Source: DASUTB01 sp036374835 (GTDB lineage: Bacteria > Actinomycetota > Actinomycetes > Jiangellales > Jiangellaceae). From it: DNA of 64,000 bases. The DNA lies in the NCBI GenBank assembly GCA_036374835.1, contig DASUTB010000054.1, positions 1-64,000 of the forward strand. The letters are read 5' to 3'. The position numbers were made by a program, and so were the translations under genes. The notes under the pieces were generated by a model. That model saw nothing but the letters and a program-made list of their open reading frames with translations. It searched no databases and was not told the DNA's origin. Below are positions 1 through 8,750 of the stretch, one piece after another; within the stretch, counting starts at the first letter, position 1; each line of letters starts with the position of its first letter.

Positions 1-378
1 GCCGACGAAACGTCCGCCGGCGCGCAACGCGTCCGATACGCATCCGAGCACCTCGACCACCGCCGGCATCCAATGGAGCGCCGCATTCGAGAACACCGCG
101 TCGACAGGAGGGTCGACGCTGAAGTCATGGCCGTCTTCGACCCTCCACTCGGCTTCCGGCATCCGAGCCCGCGCCGCCTCGATCATCGCCGGGTCCGAGT
201 CGATGCCGATCACGGTGGCGCCGGCTTCGGAAATCCGTGAGGTCAGCACACCGGTTCCACAGCCCAGATCCACGACCGTCTCACCTGGAGCCGGCGCGAG
301 CCAGTCGATCAGTTCCTCGCCGTTGGCCGAGACGAAGGAGAAGTCCCTGTCGTATGTCACCGCATCCCATGTCGTCAC
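1..378 (-). CDS. SAM-dependent class I methyltransferase, 3' end missing
   Basis: The first 126 residues of a small-molecule methyltransferase run off the left edge of the window. The Rossmann motif I DLGCGTG is clear (about residues 37-43), followed by an acidic turn GIDSDP (about 58-63) and the SNAALHWM motif typical of the trans-aconitate methyltransferase/UbiE-like group. The substrate cannot be deduced. The start is a GTG at 378 whose last two bases overlap the hisH stop (GTGA), so it is probably translated by coupling from hisH. That places a methyltransferase inside the histidine transcript, although no role in histidine synthesis is known for this family. Confidence is high for the fold and low for the substrate. 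Confidence 0.85.
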   Translation of the reverse strand, partial: MTTWDAVTYDRDFSFVSANGEELIDWLAPAPGETVVDLGCGTGVLTSRISEAGATVIGIDSDPAMIEAARARMPEAEWRVEDGHDFSVDPPVDAVFSNAALHWMPAVVEVLGCVSDALRAGGRFVG

Positions 379-1019
379 GACGCCACCAGCTCCTTTACCC
401 AGTTCGTCAACAAAGCGAGCCCCGCCTCGCCGGATTTCTCGGGGTGGAACTGCGTCGCCCACAGCGGGCCGTTCTCCACCGCGGCGACGAACCGGTCGCC
501 GCCGTGCGTGGACCAGGCCGGCCCCGGTGGACGCAGCCGCTCCGATGGTGGCATTTCCCACCGGCGAGCAGCGTAGGAGTGTACGAAGTAGAAGCGCTCG
601 TGCTCGATGCCGGCGAACATCGCCGACCCGGCGGGCGGCTCCACCGTGTTCCAGCCCATGTGCGGCAGGATCTCCGCGGCGAGCCGTTCCACGGTTCCCG
701 GCCATTCGCCGACACCGTCGGTGGTTTCGCCGTGCTCGACGCCGCGCTCGAACATCACCTGCATACCGACGCAGATTCCGAGCACGGGACGGCCACCGGC
801 CAGCCTGCGATCGATGATCTCGTGCCCGCGCACCGACCGCAACATGCTCATACATGCGGCGAATGCGCCGACTCCCGGAACGACGAGCCCGGCGGCCGAC
901 TCGGCGGCCGAACGGTCGGCGGTCAGCTCCACTCGCGCCCCGACGTGCTCGAGCGCCCGGACGGCGGAGCGAACATTGCCCGACCCGTAGTCGAGGACGA
1001 CCACCTTCGGCCCGCTCAT
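375..1019 (-). CDS. hisH: Imidazole glycerol phosphate synthase, glutamine amidotransferase subunit HisH
   Basis: HisH hydrolyses glutamine and channels ammonia to HisF, which makes imidazole glycerol phosphate and AICAR in histidine biosynthesis. The 214-residue protein opens with VVVLDYGSGN. It has the nucleophile motif GICVGMQ and the His-Glu pair in QFHPEKS, so the class I amidotransferase triad is complete. The ATG at 1019 was chosen because the conserved N-terminus begins there; an in-frame start 48 bases upstream would add an unconserved tail. It is separated from hisB by a gene on the other strand and overlaps the downstream methyltransferase by four bases. HisA and HisF are not in the window. 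Confidence 0.95.
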   Translation of the reverse strand: MSGPKVVVLDYGSGNVRSAVRALEHVGARVELTADRSAAESAAGLVVPGVGAFAACMSMLRSVRGHEIIDRRLAGGRPVLGICVGMQVMFERGVEHGETTDGVGEWPGTVERLAAEILPHMGWNTVEPPAGSAMFAGIEHERFYFVHSYAARRWEMPPSERLRPPGPAWSTHGGDRFVAAVENGPLWATQFHPEKSGEAGLALLTNWVKELVAS

Positions 1020-1048
1020 GCCGGTGCTCCATCGCGGCGGGCGGCACG

Positions 1049-1054
1049 TAGACT
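1049..1054 (+). promoter_or_regulatory. Putative -10 hexamer of a leaderless transcript
   Basis: TAGACT lies six bases before the GTG at 1061, and no Shine-Dalgarno sequence precedes that codon. A TANNNT hexamer 6-7 nt before a start codon is the usual mark of leaderless mRNA in actinobacteria. The same hexamer and a similar spacing occur before hisD. Inferred from sequence only. Confidence 0.5.
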
Positions 1055-1060
1055 GCGCGC

Positions 1061-2398
1061 GTGCCAACCGACGATCGCTTCAGTTCCGCGGCGGACGACG
1101 ACCGTCCCGGCCAAGCCGCGCAACGCTCGCCCCGGCGCTCCGAAATCCGATCGATGCCGGCTGGCACGCCGCGTCCGGGCGACCTCAATGACACCGGACC
1201 GATTCCCACCGGCAGCAGCGAACCGGACGAGCCGCCGATCGGCACGGCGGCCGGCGGCGGGCTCGCCTACCCGGCACAGAGTGAGCCCGAACGGCGCCGA
1301 CGCTGGCCGAAGGTGCTCGCGTGGACGCTCATCCCGCTGGTGCTGCTGCTCGGCGCGGCGGCCGCCGGCGTCGGTTGGCACTACTCGAACGAGATCCTGA
1401 CCGTCACCGATGGCGAAGAGCCCTACGACGTCGAGATCGTCGACGTGCGCCACGGCGCGGTCGTGCTGGCCGGCGACGAGGTGGACCACCCGCAGATCAC
1501 CGGCCTGGATTGGGCCGGCGGCTATGCCCGGCTGCTCGCCGGTGCGGAGACCACCGCCGATGGTGTCCTGCGCGAGTTCGAGCCGTTCCCGGACACGCCC
1601 GAACCGGGCACCAACGCCCGCCTCGACTTCTACGCGGCTCCAGAAGAGCTGGCGAGTGTCACCGATATCGGCGCCGAGCACGTCACGTTCGACGCGCCGC
1701 TCGGCGCCCTCGATGCCACGTACGTGCCCGGCGAGGAAGATCGCTGGGTCATCTTCGTGCACGGCCGCGGCGCGAGTCGGGCCGAGACGTTCCGGCTGCT
1801 GCCCGCGGTGGCCGAGCTGGGTTACCCGTCCATGGCCATCAGCTACCGCAACGACACCGGCGCGCCGGAGGACCCGAACGGCTGGTGGGGCCTGGGCTGG
1901 ACTGAGTCGGCCGACCTGACCGCGGCGGTCGACTACGCCGTGGCCAACGGCGCCGAGGACGTCGTCCTGGTCGGCTACTCGATGGGCGGCGCGATCGTTG
2001 GCAACTATCTGCGCACCGAAGGGGACGACCGGGTCGCCGGCGTCATCTACGACTCGCCGGTGCTGTCCTGGACGGACACGATCGACTTCGAGGCGGCCGA
2101 CCGGGGTCTGCCGTCGTTCCTCACGACGCTTGCCTCGGCGGCGGTCCGCGTCCGCGCGGGTATCGACTTCAGCGAGCTCGATCAGGTGGACCACGCCGAC
2201 CGGTTGAGTGTCCCGGTGCTGCTCGTGCACGGCACCGGCGACGAGACCGTGCCGGTGGCCTCGTCCGACGAATTCGCTGAGCAGCGGCCCGACCTCGTCA
2301 CGTACCTCAGGCTGGACGGCGCCGAGCATGTCCAGGGCTGGAACAGCCATCGCCGGCTCTACGAAGACAGCGTCGTGACGTTCCTCTCCGGCCTCTAG
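1061..2398 (+). CDS. Membrane-anchored alpha/beta hydrolase
   Basis: A 445-residue protein with a disordered, proline- and charge-rich N-terminus (1-80), one transmembrane helix (about 85-106) and an extracytoplasmic alpha/beta hydrolase domain. The nucleophile elbow is GYSMGG (Ser about 307). The acid lies in HGTGDETVP and the histidine in AEHVQGW near the C-terminus, so the triad looks complete. An oxyanion-type FVHGRG motif precedes them. The substrate is unknown; peptidase S9/S33-like or esterase activity is possible. The gene is transcribed against hisB and hisH and interrupts the histidine operon. The GTG at 1061 fits a leaderless -10 at 1049. An ATG at 1154 is possible but would remove part of the disordered tail. 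Confidence 0.85.
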   Translation: MPTDDRFSSAADDDRPGQAAQRSPRRSEIRSMPAGTPRPGDLNDTGPIPTGSSEPDEPPIGTAAGGGLAYPAQSEPERRRRWPKVLAWTLIPLVLLLGAAAAGVGWHYSNEILTVTDGEEPYDVEIVDVRHGAVVLAGDEVDHPQITGLDWAGGYARLLAGAETTADGVLREFEPFPDTPEPGTNARLDFYAAPEELASVTDIGAEHVTFDAPLGALDATYVPGEEDRWVIFVHGRGASRAETFRLLPAVAELGYPSMAISYRNDTGAPEDPNGWWGLGWTESADLTAAVDYAVANGAEDVVLVGYSMGGAIVGNYLRTEGDDRVAGVIYDSPVLSWTDTIDFEAADRGLPSFLTTLASAAVRVRAGIDFSELDQVDHADRLSVPVLLVHGTGDETVPVASSDEFAEQRPDLVTYLRLDGAEHVQGWNSHRRLYEDSVVTFLSGL

Positions 2399-2414
2399 AA
2401 TGACCACGTTAAGC
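2398..2414. repeat. Intergenic TGATCA-type repeat, single degenerate arm
   Basis: GAATGACCACGTTAAGC begins at the last base of the hydrolase stop codon. It matches the repeat arms found at 20861, 26568 and 58581 with one change in the core (ACC for ATC). No matching opposite arm is visible before hisB ends at 2497. Confidence 0.55.
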
Positions 2415-2496
2415 ACGCATTTCCGAGCTTTACCTGCCCTGCTGACCGCGCATCGCACGGGCACTCCGAGCAAAGGCGACGACAACCCCTGACGAG

Positions 2497-3096
2497 TCAC
2501 AGTGCTCCCTTGGTGGACGGCACGCCGCCCTCGCGCGGATCGATCGCCACAGCGGCACGCAGCGCCCGGGCAACGGCCTTGAACTGCGACTCAACGATGT
2601 GGTGCGGATCCCGGCCCCCGAGCACCCGCACGTGTAGCGCGATCTCGGCGCGCGCGGCGATCGTCTCCCACACGTGCCGGGTCAGCGAACCGACGAAGTG
2701 CCCGCCGATGACCACGTATTCCTGGCCCGGCGGCTCCCCTTCGTGCACGCAGTACGGCCGGCCGGCGACATCCACGGCGACCTGCGTCAACGCCTCGTCC
2801 AGCGGTACCAGCGCGGCGCCGAACCGCACGATGCCGACCTTGTCGCCGAGCGCCTGCTTCAGCGCGGTACCGAGCACGATGGCCACGTCCTCGACGGTGT
2901 GGTGCGCGTCAACGTGAGTGTCGCCTTCGGCCCGAACCGTCAGGTCGATCAGTGAGTGCCGCGCCAGCGATGCCAGCATGTGGTCATAGAACGGCACACC
3001 GGTCGCGATGTCCGCGACCCCGGATCCGTCCAGATCGAGTTCCACGCTGACCTTGCTCTCACCGGTCGCTCGCTCCACCAAGGCGGTGCGGCCCAT
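2497..3096 (-). CDS. hisB: Imidazoleglycerol-phosphate dehydratase HisB
   Basis: HisB dehydrates imidazole glycerol phosphate to imidazole acetol phosphate in histidine synthesis. At 199 residues it is the usual monofunctional actinobacterial length. It carries the duplicated metal-binding signatures, with VDAHHTVEDV in the first half and the PHHIVES region in the second half supplying histidine and glutamate ligands. The ATG at 3096 has a strong GGAGGTGAT ribosome site, and its A is the last base of the hisC stop (TGATG), so translation is coupled. The downstream gene is convergent. Confidence 0.97.
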   Translation of the reverse strand: MGRTALVERATGESKVSVELDLDGSGVADIATGVPFYDHMLASLARHSLIDLTVRAEGDTHVDAHHTVEDVAIVLGTALKQALGDKVGIVRFGAALVPLDEALTQVAVDVAGRPYCVHEGEPPGQEYVVIGGHFVGSLTRHVWETIAARAEIALHVRVLGGRDPHHIVESQFKAVARALRAAVAIDPREGGVPSTKGAL

Positions 3097-4208
3097 CAGA
3101 TCACCTCCAGTAGCGCCTCGCGGAAGGCGCGCATGTCCTCCGGCGTGCCGACCGAAACGCGGAGCCAGCCGTCCGGCCCGGTCTCGCGCACCAGCACACC
3201 TCGCTCCAGCAGCCCGGACCACACGGCATGCCGGTCGGTGAACGTACCGAACAGCACGAAGTTCGCGTCCGAATCGGACGCGGACAGGCCCCGCGTCCGC
3301 AGCCAGGCGACCAACTCGTCGCGGGTGTCCCGCAGCTCTGCGACCCGCCCGAGCAGCTCGTCCGCGTAGCGTAGCGCCACTCGGGCGACGGCTTGGGTGA
3401 TCGCCGACAGGTGGTACGGCAGGCGCACGACCCGAAGTGCGTCCACCAGCTCCACCGAGCCGGCCACATAACCGAGCCGAACCCCCGCCGCCGCGAACGC
3501 CTTGCTCATCGTCCGGGTGACGGCGAGTCGCGGCAGCGCGTCGAGCAGGGACAGTGCGCTCGGTGTGCCGGGACGGCGGAACTCCGCGTACGCCTCGTCC
3601 ACGACGATCAGGGCTTGCGGGGTCGCGTCATGCAGTTTGGTCACCAGCTCGAGCGGCAGCGCCGTTCCGGTCGGGTTGTTCGGCGACGCCAGGAGCACGA
3701 CGCTCGGCGAGTGCTCGGCGACGACGTCCAGCGCGTGCGCCGGGTCGATCGTGAACTCGGCAGTGCGCCGTCCGACCACCCACGCGGTGGCCGTGTTGCG
3801 CGCGTACTCCGGATACATCGAGTACGTCGGCGCGAACGACACCGCCGTGCGCCCGGGCCCGCCGAACGCCTGGAGGATCTGCAACATGATCTCGTTCGAC
3901 CCGTTGGCCGCCCATACCCGGGACGCATCCAGGCCGTGTCCGAGGTAGCCGGCCAGGTCGGCACGCAGCGCGGACGCCTCGCGGTCCGGGTAGCGGTTCG
4001 CCGTCCGGACCGCCTCGGCCACCGCCTCGGCCGCGTCGGCGGCCAGTGCCTCGGACGGCGGGTAGGGGTTCTCGTTGACGTTGAGCTGGACCGGGACGTC
4101 CGCCCGCGGCGCGCCATACGGCTCGATCCCTCGGAGTTCGTCCCGCAACGGAAGCGACGCCGTCGGGCGCGAACGCCGCTCGTCGCGCGGTGCAAGCGCT
4201 TCGCTCAC
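3096..4208 (-). CDS. hisC: Histidinol-phosphate aminotransferase HisC
   Basis: This PLP-dependent class I/II aminotransferase converts imidazole acetol phosphate and glutamate to histidinol phosphate. It is 370 residues long. Visible motifs are NVNENPYPPS near the N-terminus, the substrate loop LASPNNPTGTA, VVDEAYAEF with the aspartate that contacts the PLP ring, and TMSKAFAAAGVRLGY, whose lysine forms the Schiff base. The GTG at 4208 overlaps the hisD stop by GTGA; longer in-frame extensions lie inside hisD and are not conserved. It is the second gene of a hisD-hisC-hisB operon. Confidence 0.97.
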   Translation of the reverse strand: MSEALAPRDERRSRPTASLPLRDELRGIEPYGAPRADVPVQLNVNENPYPPSEALAADAAEAVAEAVRTANRYPDREASALRADLAGYLGHGLDASRVWAANGSNEIMLQILQAFGGPGRTAVSFAPTYSMYPEYARNTATAWVVGRRTAEFTIDPAHALDVVAEHSPSVVLLASPNNPTGTALPLELVTKLHDATPQALIVVDEAYAEFRRPGTPSALSLLDALPRLAVTRTMSKAFAAAGVRLGYVAGSVELVDALRVVRLPYHLSAITQAVARVALRYADELLGRVAELRDTRDELVAWLRTRGLSASDSDANFVLFGTFTDRHAVWSGLLERGVLVRETGPDGWLRVSVGTPEDMRAFREALLEVI

Positions 4209-5512
4209 CGGAACCGCGCCCTCACGGCCGCGCTGTGCGCCGGCAGATCCTCTGCCTTGGCGAGCGTGTCGACCGTGTCCGCGACATCCCGCAGGGCGGC
4301 CTCGTCGTACTCGATGATCTGCACGCCGCGCAGGAACGTCTGCACCGAAAGCCCGGACGAGTGCCTGGCGCACCCACCGGTCGGCAACACGTGGTTCGAC
4401 CCGGCGGCATAGTCGCCGAGGCTCACCGGCGCCCACGGCCCGACAAAGATCGCACCGGCGTTACGCACCCGCCGGGCCAGCCCGAGCGCGTCCCGGGCCT
4501 GGATCTCCAGGTGCTCGGCGGCGTAGCCGTCGACCACGCGCAGACCGGCGTCCATATCGTCGACCAGTACGATGGCCGACTGATCACCGCCGAGCGCGGA
4601 CGTGATGCGCTCGACGTGTTTGGTAGCGGCGACCTGGCGCCCGAGTTCGGCCCCGACTTCGGCCGCGAGCGCTTCGGAATCGGTGACGAGGACGCTCGCG
4701 GCCAGCGTGTCGTGTTCGGCCTGGCTGATCAGGTCCGCAGCGACATGCACCGGGTCGGCGGTGTCGTCGGCGAGCACGGCGATCTCGGTCGGACCGGCCT
4801 CTGCGTCGATGCCGACCACGCCGCGCAGCCACCGTTTGGCAGCGGCCACGTAGACGTTGCCCGGGCCGGTGACCATGTCGACCGGCTCGCACAGCCCGTC
4901 CACGCCGTAGGCGAACATCGCGACGGCTTGCGCGCCACCGACCGCGTAGACTTCGTCGATGCCCAGCAACGCGCATGCGGCGAGCACCGTGTCGTCGGGT
5001 AGGCCGCCGTTGTCGTTCTGTGGCGGGCTCGCCACGGCCAGGCTCGCCACGCCCGCGGCCTGCGCCGGCACGACGTTCATCACTACGCTGCTCGGATAGA
5101 CGGCGAGCCCGCCCGGTGCGTACAGACCGACCCGGCGTACCGGCACCCACCGGTCGGTCACCGAGCCACCGGGCACCACCTGCGTGACGACGTCCTCGCG
5201 GCGTTGCGCCTCATGCACGGCTCGCGCCCGGGTGATCGACACGTCGAGTGCGGCGCGCACGTCGGCGTCCAACCGGTCGAGGGCAGCACGGACGTCGTCC
5301 GGCGGAACACGCAGCGGTACGTCCGGGCCGACCCCGTCGAACCGCGCGGCATATTCCCGCAGCGCAGCCTCGCCGTGGTCGCGGACCGCCGCGCAGATCG
5401 GCCGGACGGCGTCGAGGGCAGCCTCGACGTCGGTACTGGCTCGTGGTACGAGGTTGCGGTCGTCGAGCCGGTCGCCGGCGCCGCTCCCCCGCAGATCGAT
5501 GCGGCGAATCAC
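4205..5512 (-). CDS. hisD: Histidinol dehydrogenase HisD
   Basis: HisD is the NAD-dependent zinc enzyme that oxidises L-histidinol to histidine, the last two steps of the pathway. It has 435 residues with the family motifs GLYAPGG, VTGPGN, GPTEIAVLADD and the EHLEIQ and GSNHVLPTGG blocks that hold zinc and substrate ligands. The GTG at 5512 gives the conserved IRRIDLRG start. TAGACT lies seven bases upstream with no Shine-Dalgarno site, which suggests leaderless initiation. This is the first gene of the his operon. Confidence 0.97.
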   Translation of the reverse strand: MIRRIDLRGSGAGDRLDDRNLVPRASTDVEAALDAVRPICAAVRDHGEAALREYAARFDGVGPDVPLRVPPDDVRAALDRLDADVRAALDVSITRARAVHEAQRREDVVTQVVPGGSVTDRWVPVRRVGLYAPGGLAVYPSSVVMNVVPAQAAGVASLAVASPPQNDNGGLPDDTVLAACALLGIDEVYAVGGAQAVAMFAYGVDGLCEPVDMVTGPGNVYVAAAKRWLRGVVGIDAEAGPTEIAVLADDTADPVHVAADLISQAEHDTLAASVLVTDSEALAAEVGAELGRQVAATKHVERITSALGGDQSAIVLVDDMDAGLRVVDGYAAEHLEIQARDALGLARRVRNAGAIFVGPWAPVSLGDYAAGSNHVLPTGGCARHSSGLSVQTFLRGVQIIEYDEAALRDVADTVDTLAKAEDLPAHSAAVRARFR

Positions 5513-5519
5513 ACCACCG

Positions 5520-5525
5520 AGTCTA
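5520..5525 (-). promoter_or_regulatory. Putative -10 hexamer of the hisD operon (leaderless)
   Basis: On the minus strand TAGACT is followed by seven bases and the GTG of hisD. It is the same hexamer as at 1049 before the opposite-strand hydrolase. No ribosome site is present between hexamer and start. Confidence 0.5.
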
Positions 5526-5740
5526 GGCGGGACGACCACCAGCCGGACGGCATGCCCACATCCCGAAACACATCTCCTGAATAGCCACATAATCGCCGCG
5601 GCCGGCACACGACGTTCGCCTGATCATTCCACGGTGCTCCGGCGGCCGAGCCCCTGCGCCCCGGGAGCCTATACCGAACCGCAACCACCGTTCTGGGGTG
5701 TGCGGAGCGGAGCCTTCACAGGATGTGCTACGCAATAAGG

Positions 5741-8107
5741 ATGACGACAACCGGCGGTGCGACCGAAACCGCTGTGACGAATCCGCCGGATCGAGCCGCG
5801 ACCGGCGATCGGTCGGCAGGACGCCGGCGCTTCTGGACCCGCGCCAGGGCGCGCACCGCCGCCATCGTGCTCGGCACGCTGGCGATCATGGCCGCACTGC
5901 TGTGGAGCGGAGCGCAGACCGCGGTCACGGGCACACCGATAACCGCCGAACCGGAGCAGGTCGTCGTGGTCGGTGTGCCGAACCTCGGCCTCGCCGACCT
6001 CGACAACCCCGCGCTACCGACGTTGCGCCGCCTGGCGGACGACAGCGCCGTCGGCGCGACGAACGTCCGCACCCTGTCGACCGAACCGTCCGTGGCGGAG
6101 GCCTACGCCACGCTCGGCGCCGGCGCACGGGTGGCCGCGGACCCCGAAATGGCCGACCGTGCCTACCCGCCGGATACCCCACTCGTGGGTGGGACGGCGG
6201 CCGACGTTTTGTCCCGCAGGGTCGGCGAACAGGTGACCGGATCGGTGGTGATCCCCGCCATGCCGTCGATCATCGCCGAGGCCGGCGAGCACGTCACCAT
6301 CGAGCCCGGCGCGCTCGCCACGAAGCTGCGCGAGTCCGGGGTCGACACTGCCGTGGTGTCGAACGCGGACCGCACAGTCGTCGAGGACGCCCGGTTCATC
6401 AGCCGGCCCGCCGCGGTCGCCGTCGCCGACGAGACCGGTGTCGTCCCGGCCGGAACCGTCGATCCGGACGTCCTGCTGGTTCCCGACGCCACCGCACCCT
6501 ACGGCCACCGGGCGGACGTCGACGCGTATCTCGATCAAACGATGTCGGCGCTCGACACGGCCGAACTGGTCCTTGTCGACCTCGGTGATACCAGCCGGGC
6601 CAGTTCGTGGGCACCGGTGGCGACCGAGGAAGCGGCCGAAGCCGCACAGCAGCGGGCACTGGAGGGCATAGACGCCTACTTGAGCCGCCTGGTACCCGAG
6701 ATCGACGACAATACGAGACTTCTGGTCGTCGGGGTGACCCCGCCCACTGAGGACTGGGGCTTCACACCCATGATCGTCCACGGCGCGGGCGTCTCGCCCG
6801 GAACCCTCGAGTCGCCCGCCGTCAATCGCGGTGGCCTCGTCGCGATCACCGATATCGCACCGACGATCCTCGACTGGTTCGGCGCCGAACGCAGCGCCGG
6901 CATGGTCGGGCAACCGCTCCAGGTCAGTGCCGGAGCACCGGACCTAGACCGGCTCGCCGAGCTCAACCAGCATGCGGACAGCCGAGGGCTCGTCTACTAC
7001 CCGATGATCGTCACGTTCATCGCGTTGCAGGCGGTCGTCTACCTGGCCGCCGCGGTCGTCCTGGCCAAGGGCGGGACCGCGCGGGCCGCGTCATGGCTGC
7101 GTGTCGCCGTGCTTACCGTGGCGGCCTGGCCGCTGGCGACGTTCGCCGACCGAGCGATACCCGGCATCGAGCACGCCGGCATGCTCCGCCATGCCAGCGT
7201 GTGGGCGCTTGCGATCGGCATCGCGCTCCTGGCGTCCCTGTCGCGACGCGGTCCACTCACGTCCTTGGCGTGGATCGCCGGCGCAACGATCGTCCTGCTC
7301 ATCGCCGACGTCGCAACCGGCGCCAACCTGCAGATGGCCAGCGTGCTGGGCTACTCGCCGCACGCGGCTGCGCGCTACACGGGTTTCGGCAACCTCGCCT
7401 TCGCGGTGCTGGGGGCATGCGCCATCATTCTGGTGGCGGTGTACGTCCACCATGCCTCCCGCCGGGCGCAAGCCGTGCGCGTGGCCGCGGCGGTGCTGGC
7501 GATCGTGGTGCTCGCCGACATCTGGCCGACTCTGGGAGCGGACGTCGGCGGCGTGCTGACGCTGGTCCCGGTATTCGCGCTGCTCATCTATGCCCTGACG
7601 GGTAGGCGGATGTCGTGGCGGATGGTGCTGCTCGTCGGCGTTGTGACGATTGCCGTGCTGGCCGGCGTCACGGCGGTCGACCTGCTGCGCCCGGACGACG
7701 ACCGCTCCCATCTTGGCCGCTACGCGGCCGACGTGCTCGGCGGTGGAGATTTCTGGAGCACCATCGAACGTAAGTGGGCGGTCAACATGCGAGTGCTGGG
7801 CAGCACCTGGACCTGGGTGGTGCCGATCACGGCGGCTGTCATGATCTACGTCCTCGCACTGCGCGATGGATGGCACCGGTTGGTCCCAGCCGGCTCCGCG
7901 CTGCGTGCCGGACTGCTCGCTCTCGTGGGTGCCGGAGTGCTGGGGTGGCTCGTCAACGACACCGGCGTCGTCATCACCGCACTCGTGTTCGGCTACATCG
8001 GTCCGTACCTGATGTTGCCGGCGTTGCGGGAGGACGTCCCGGCTGCGTCGCCGGATGCGGGTTCGCGAGAGCGGATGCCGTCGGTCGTCGGTGCTCCCCC
8101 GACGTAA
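5741..8107 (+). CDS. Large membrane protein with alkaline-phosphatase-superfamily-like domain
   Basis: A protein of about 788 residues in two parts. After a cytoplasmic basic tail and one helix (about 38-56) comes an extracytoplasmic domain of about 330 residues. Its GLVAITDIAPTILDWFG segment is typical of the sulfatase/alkaline phosphatase/phosphodiesterase superfamily. The C-terminal half holds roughly nine hydrophobic helices. The domain lacks an obvious early metal-binding nucleophile motif, so catalysis is uncertain. Such proteins are widespread but uncharacterised in actinobacteria; a role in envelope polymer modification is only a guess. An ATG at 5723 is an alternative start; neither has a good ribosome site. 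Convergent and divergent neighbours give no operon clue. Confidence 0.75.
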   Translation: MTTTGGATETAVTNPPDRAATGDRSAGRRRFWTRARARTAAIVLGTLAIMAALLWSGAQTAVTGTPITAEPEQVVVVGVPNLGLADLDNPALPTLRRLADDSAVGATNVRTLSTEPSVAEAYATLGAGARVAADPEMADRAYPPDTPLVGGTAADVLSRRVGEQVTGSVVIPAMPSIIAEAGEHVTIEPGALATKLRESGVDTAVVSNADRTVVEDARFISRPAAVAVADETGVVPAGTVDPDVLLVPDATAPYGHRADVDAYLDQTMSALDTAELVLVDLGDTSRASSWAPVATEEAAEAAQQRALEGIDAYLSRLVPEIDDNTRLLVVGVTPPTEDWGFTPMIVHGAGVSPGTLESPAVNRGGLVAITDIAPTILDWFGAERSAGMVGQPLQVSAGAPDLDRLAELNQHADSRGLVYYPMIVTFIALQAVVYLAAAVVLAKGGTARAASWLRVAVLTVAAWPLATFADRAIPGIEHAGMLRHASVWALAIGIALLASLSRRGPLTSLAWIAGATIVLLIADVATGANLQMASVLGYSPHAAARYTGFGNLAFAVLGACAIILVAVYVHHASRRAQAVRVAAAVLAIVVLADIWPTLGADVGGVLTLVPVFALLIYALTGRRMSWRMVLLVGVVTIAVLAGVTAVDLLRPDDDRSHLGRYAADVLGGGDFWSTIERKWAVNMRVLGSTWTWVVPITAAVMIYVLALRDGWHRLVPAGSALRAGLLALVGAGVLGWLVNDTGVVITALVFGYIGPYLMLPALREDVPAASPDAGSRERMPSVVGAPPT

Positions 8108-8205
8108 CAGTCGATGCTCCGCAGACGTAACAGAATGACAACCAAGACCGCTACGGCACCTTAAGACCTAGAAATCTGGTCAGCTGACCCGACAAGATGT
8201 CTTAG

Positions 8206-8727
8206 GTGAGCAACTTGCCCAAAACCGGTACTGCTGGACGGGCATCGTCGGAGAGTCCGACTCCAGCGACCACGGCGCTGCAGCGCGCCGGGGTCCGCTA
8301 CCGGTTGCACCGATACGATCACAGCCCGGGCGCCCGCTCGTACGGCCTCGAGGCAGCGACCGCCCTCGGAGCACCGGCCAGCCAGGTCTTCAAGACCCTC
8401 GTCGCCGACGTCGACGGTGCGCTGGTCGTCGCGATCGTGCCGGTGTGCGGCTCCCTGGATCTCAAAGCGCTCGCGTCGGCGCGCCGGGGTAAGCAGGCCG
8501 TCATGGCCGCACAGGCCGCGGCCGAGCGCGTCACCGGTTATGTCATCGGCGGTATCAGCCCGTTCGGGCAACGTAAGAGGTTGCCAACGGTGGTCGATCA
8601 CACCGCACTCGATCACGAGACCATCTACGTCTCGGCCGGCAAACGGGGTCTCGATCTCGAATTGTCGCCGGCCGACCTCATCCGGCTCACGACCGCCACG
8701 ACGGCGCGGATCGCCCGAATCAGCTGA
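8206..8727 (+). CDS. YbaK/EbsC-family aminoacyl-tRNA deacylase
   Basis: A 173-residue member of the YbaK/prolyl-tRNA editing domain family, which hydrolyses mischarged tRNAs such as Cys-tRNA(Pro) in trans. The conserved lysine lies in SQVFKTLV and the GGISPFGQRKRLP loop is the family signature. The start is a GTG at 8206; the first 25 residues are not conserved in the family, so a later start is possible. The gene stands alone, 98 bases after the membrane protein. That gap holds two direct copies of ACGTAACAG, one of them just inside the preceding gene's end. Confidence 0.9.
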   Translation: MSNLPKTGTAGRASSESPTPATTALQRAGVRYRLHRYDHSPGARSYGLEAATALGAPASQVFKTLVADVDGALVVAIVPVCGSLDLKALASARRGKQAVMAAQAAAERVTGYVIGGISPFGQRKRLPTVVDHTALDHETIYVSAGKRGLDLELSPADLIRLTTATTARIARIS

Positions 8728-8750
8728 CCACCTGGTTCACCTTGGGCGGC

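Noticed and set aside
8108..8205. Direct repeat ACGTAACAG as a regulatory array
   Set aside because: Only two copies are present and the first overlaps the end of the preceding gene; too little to support an operator.
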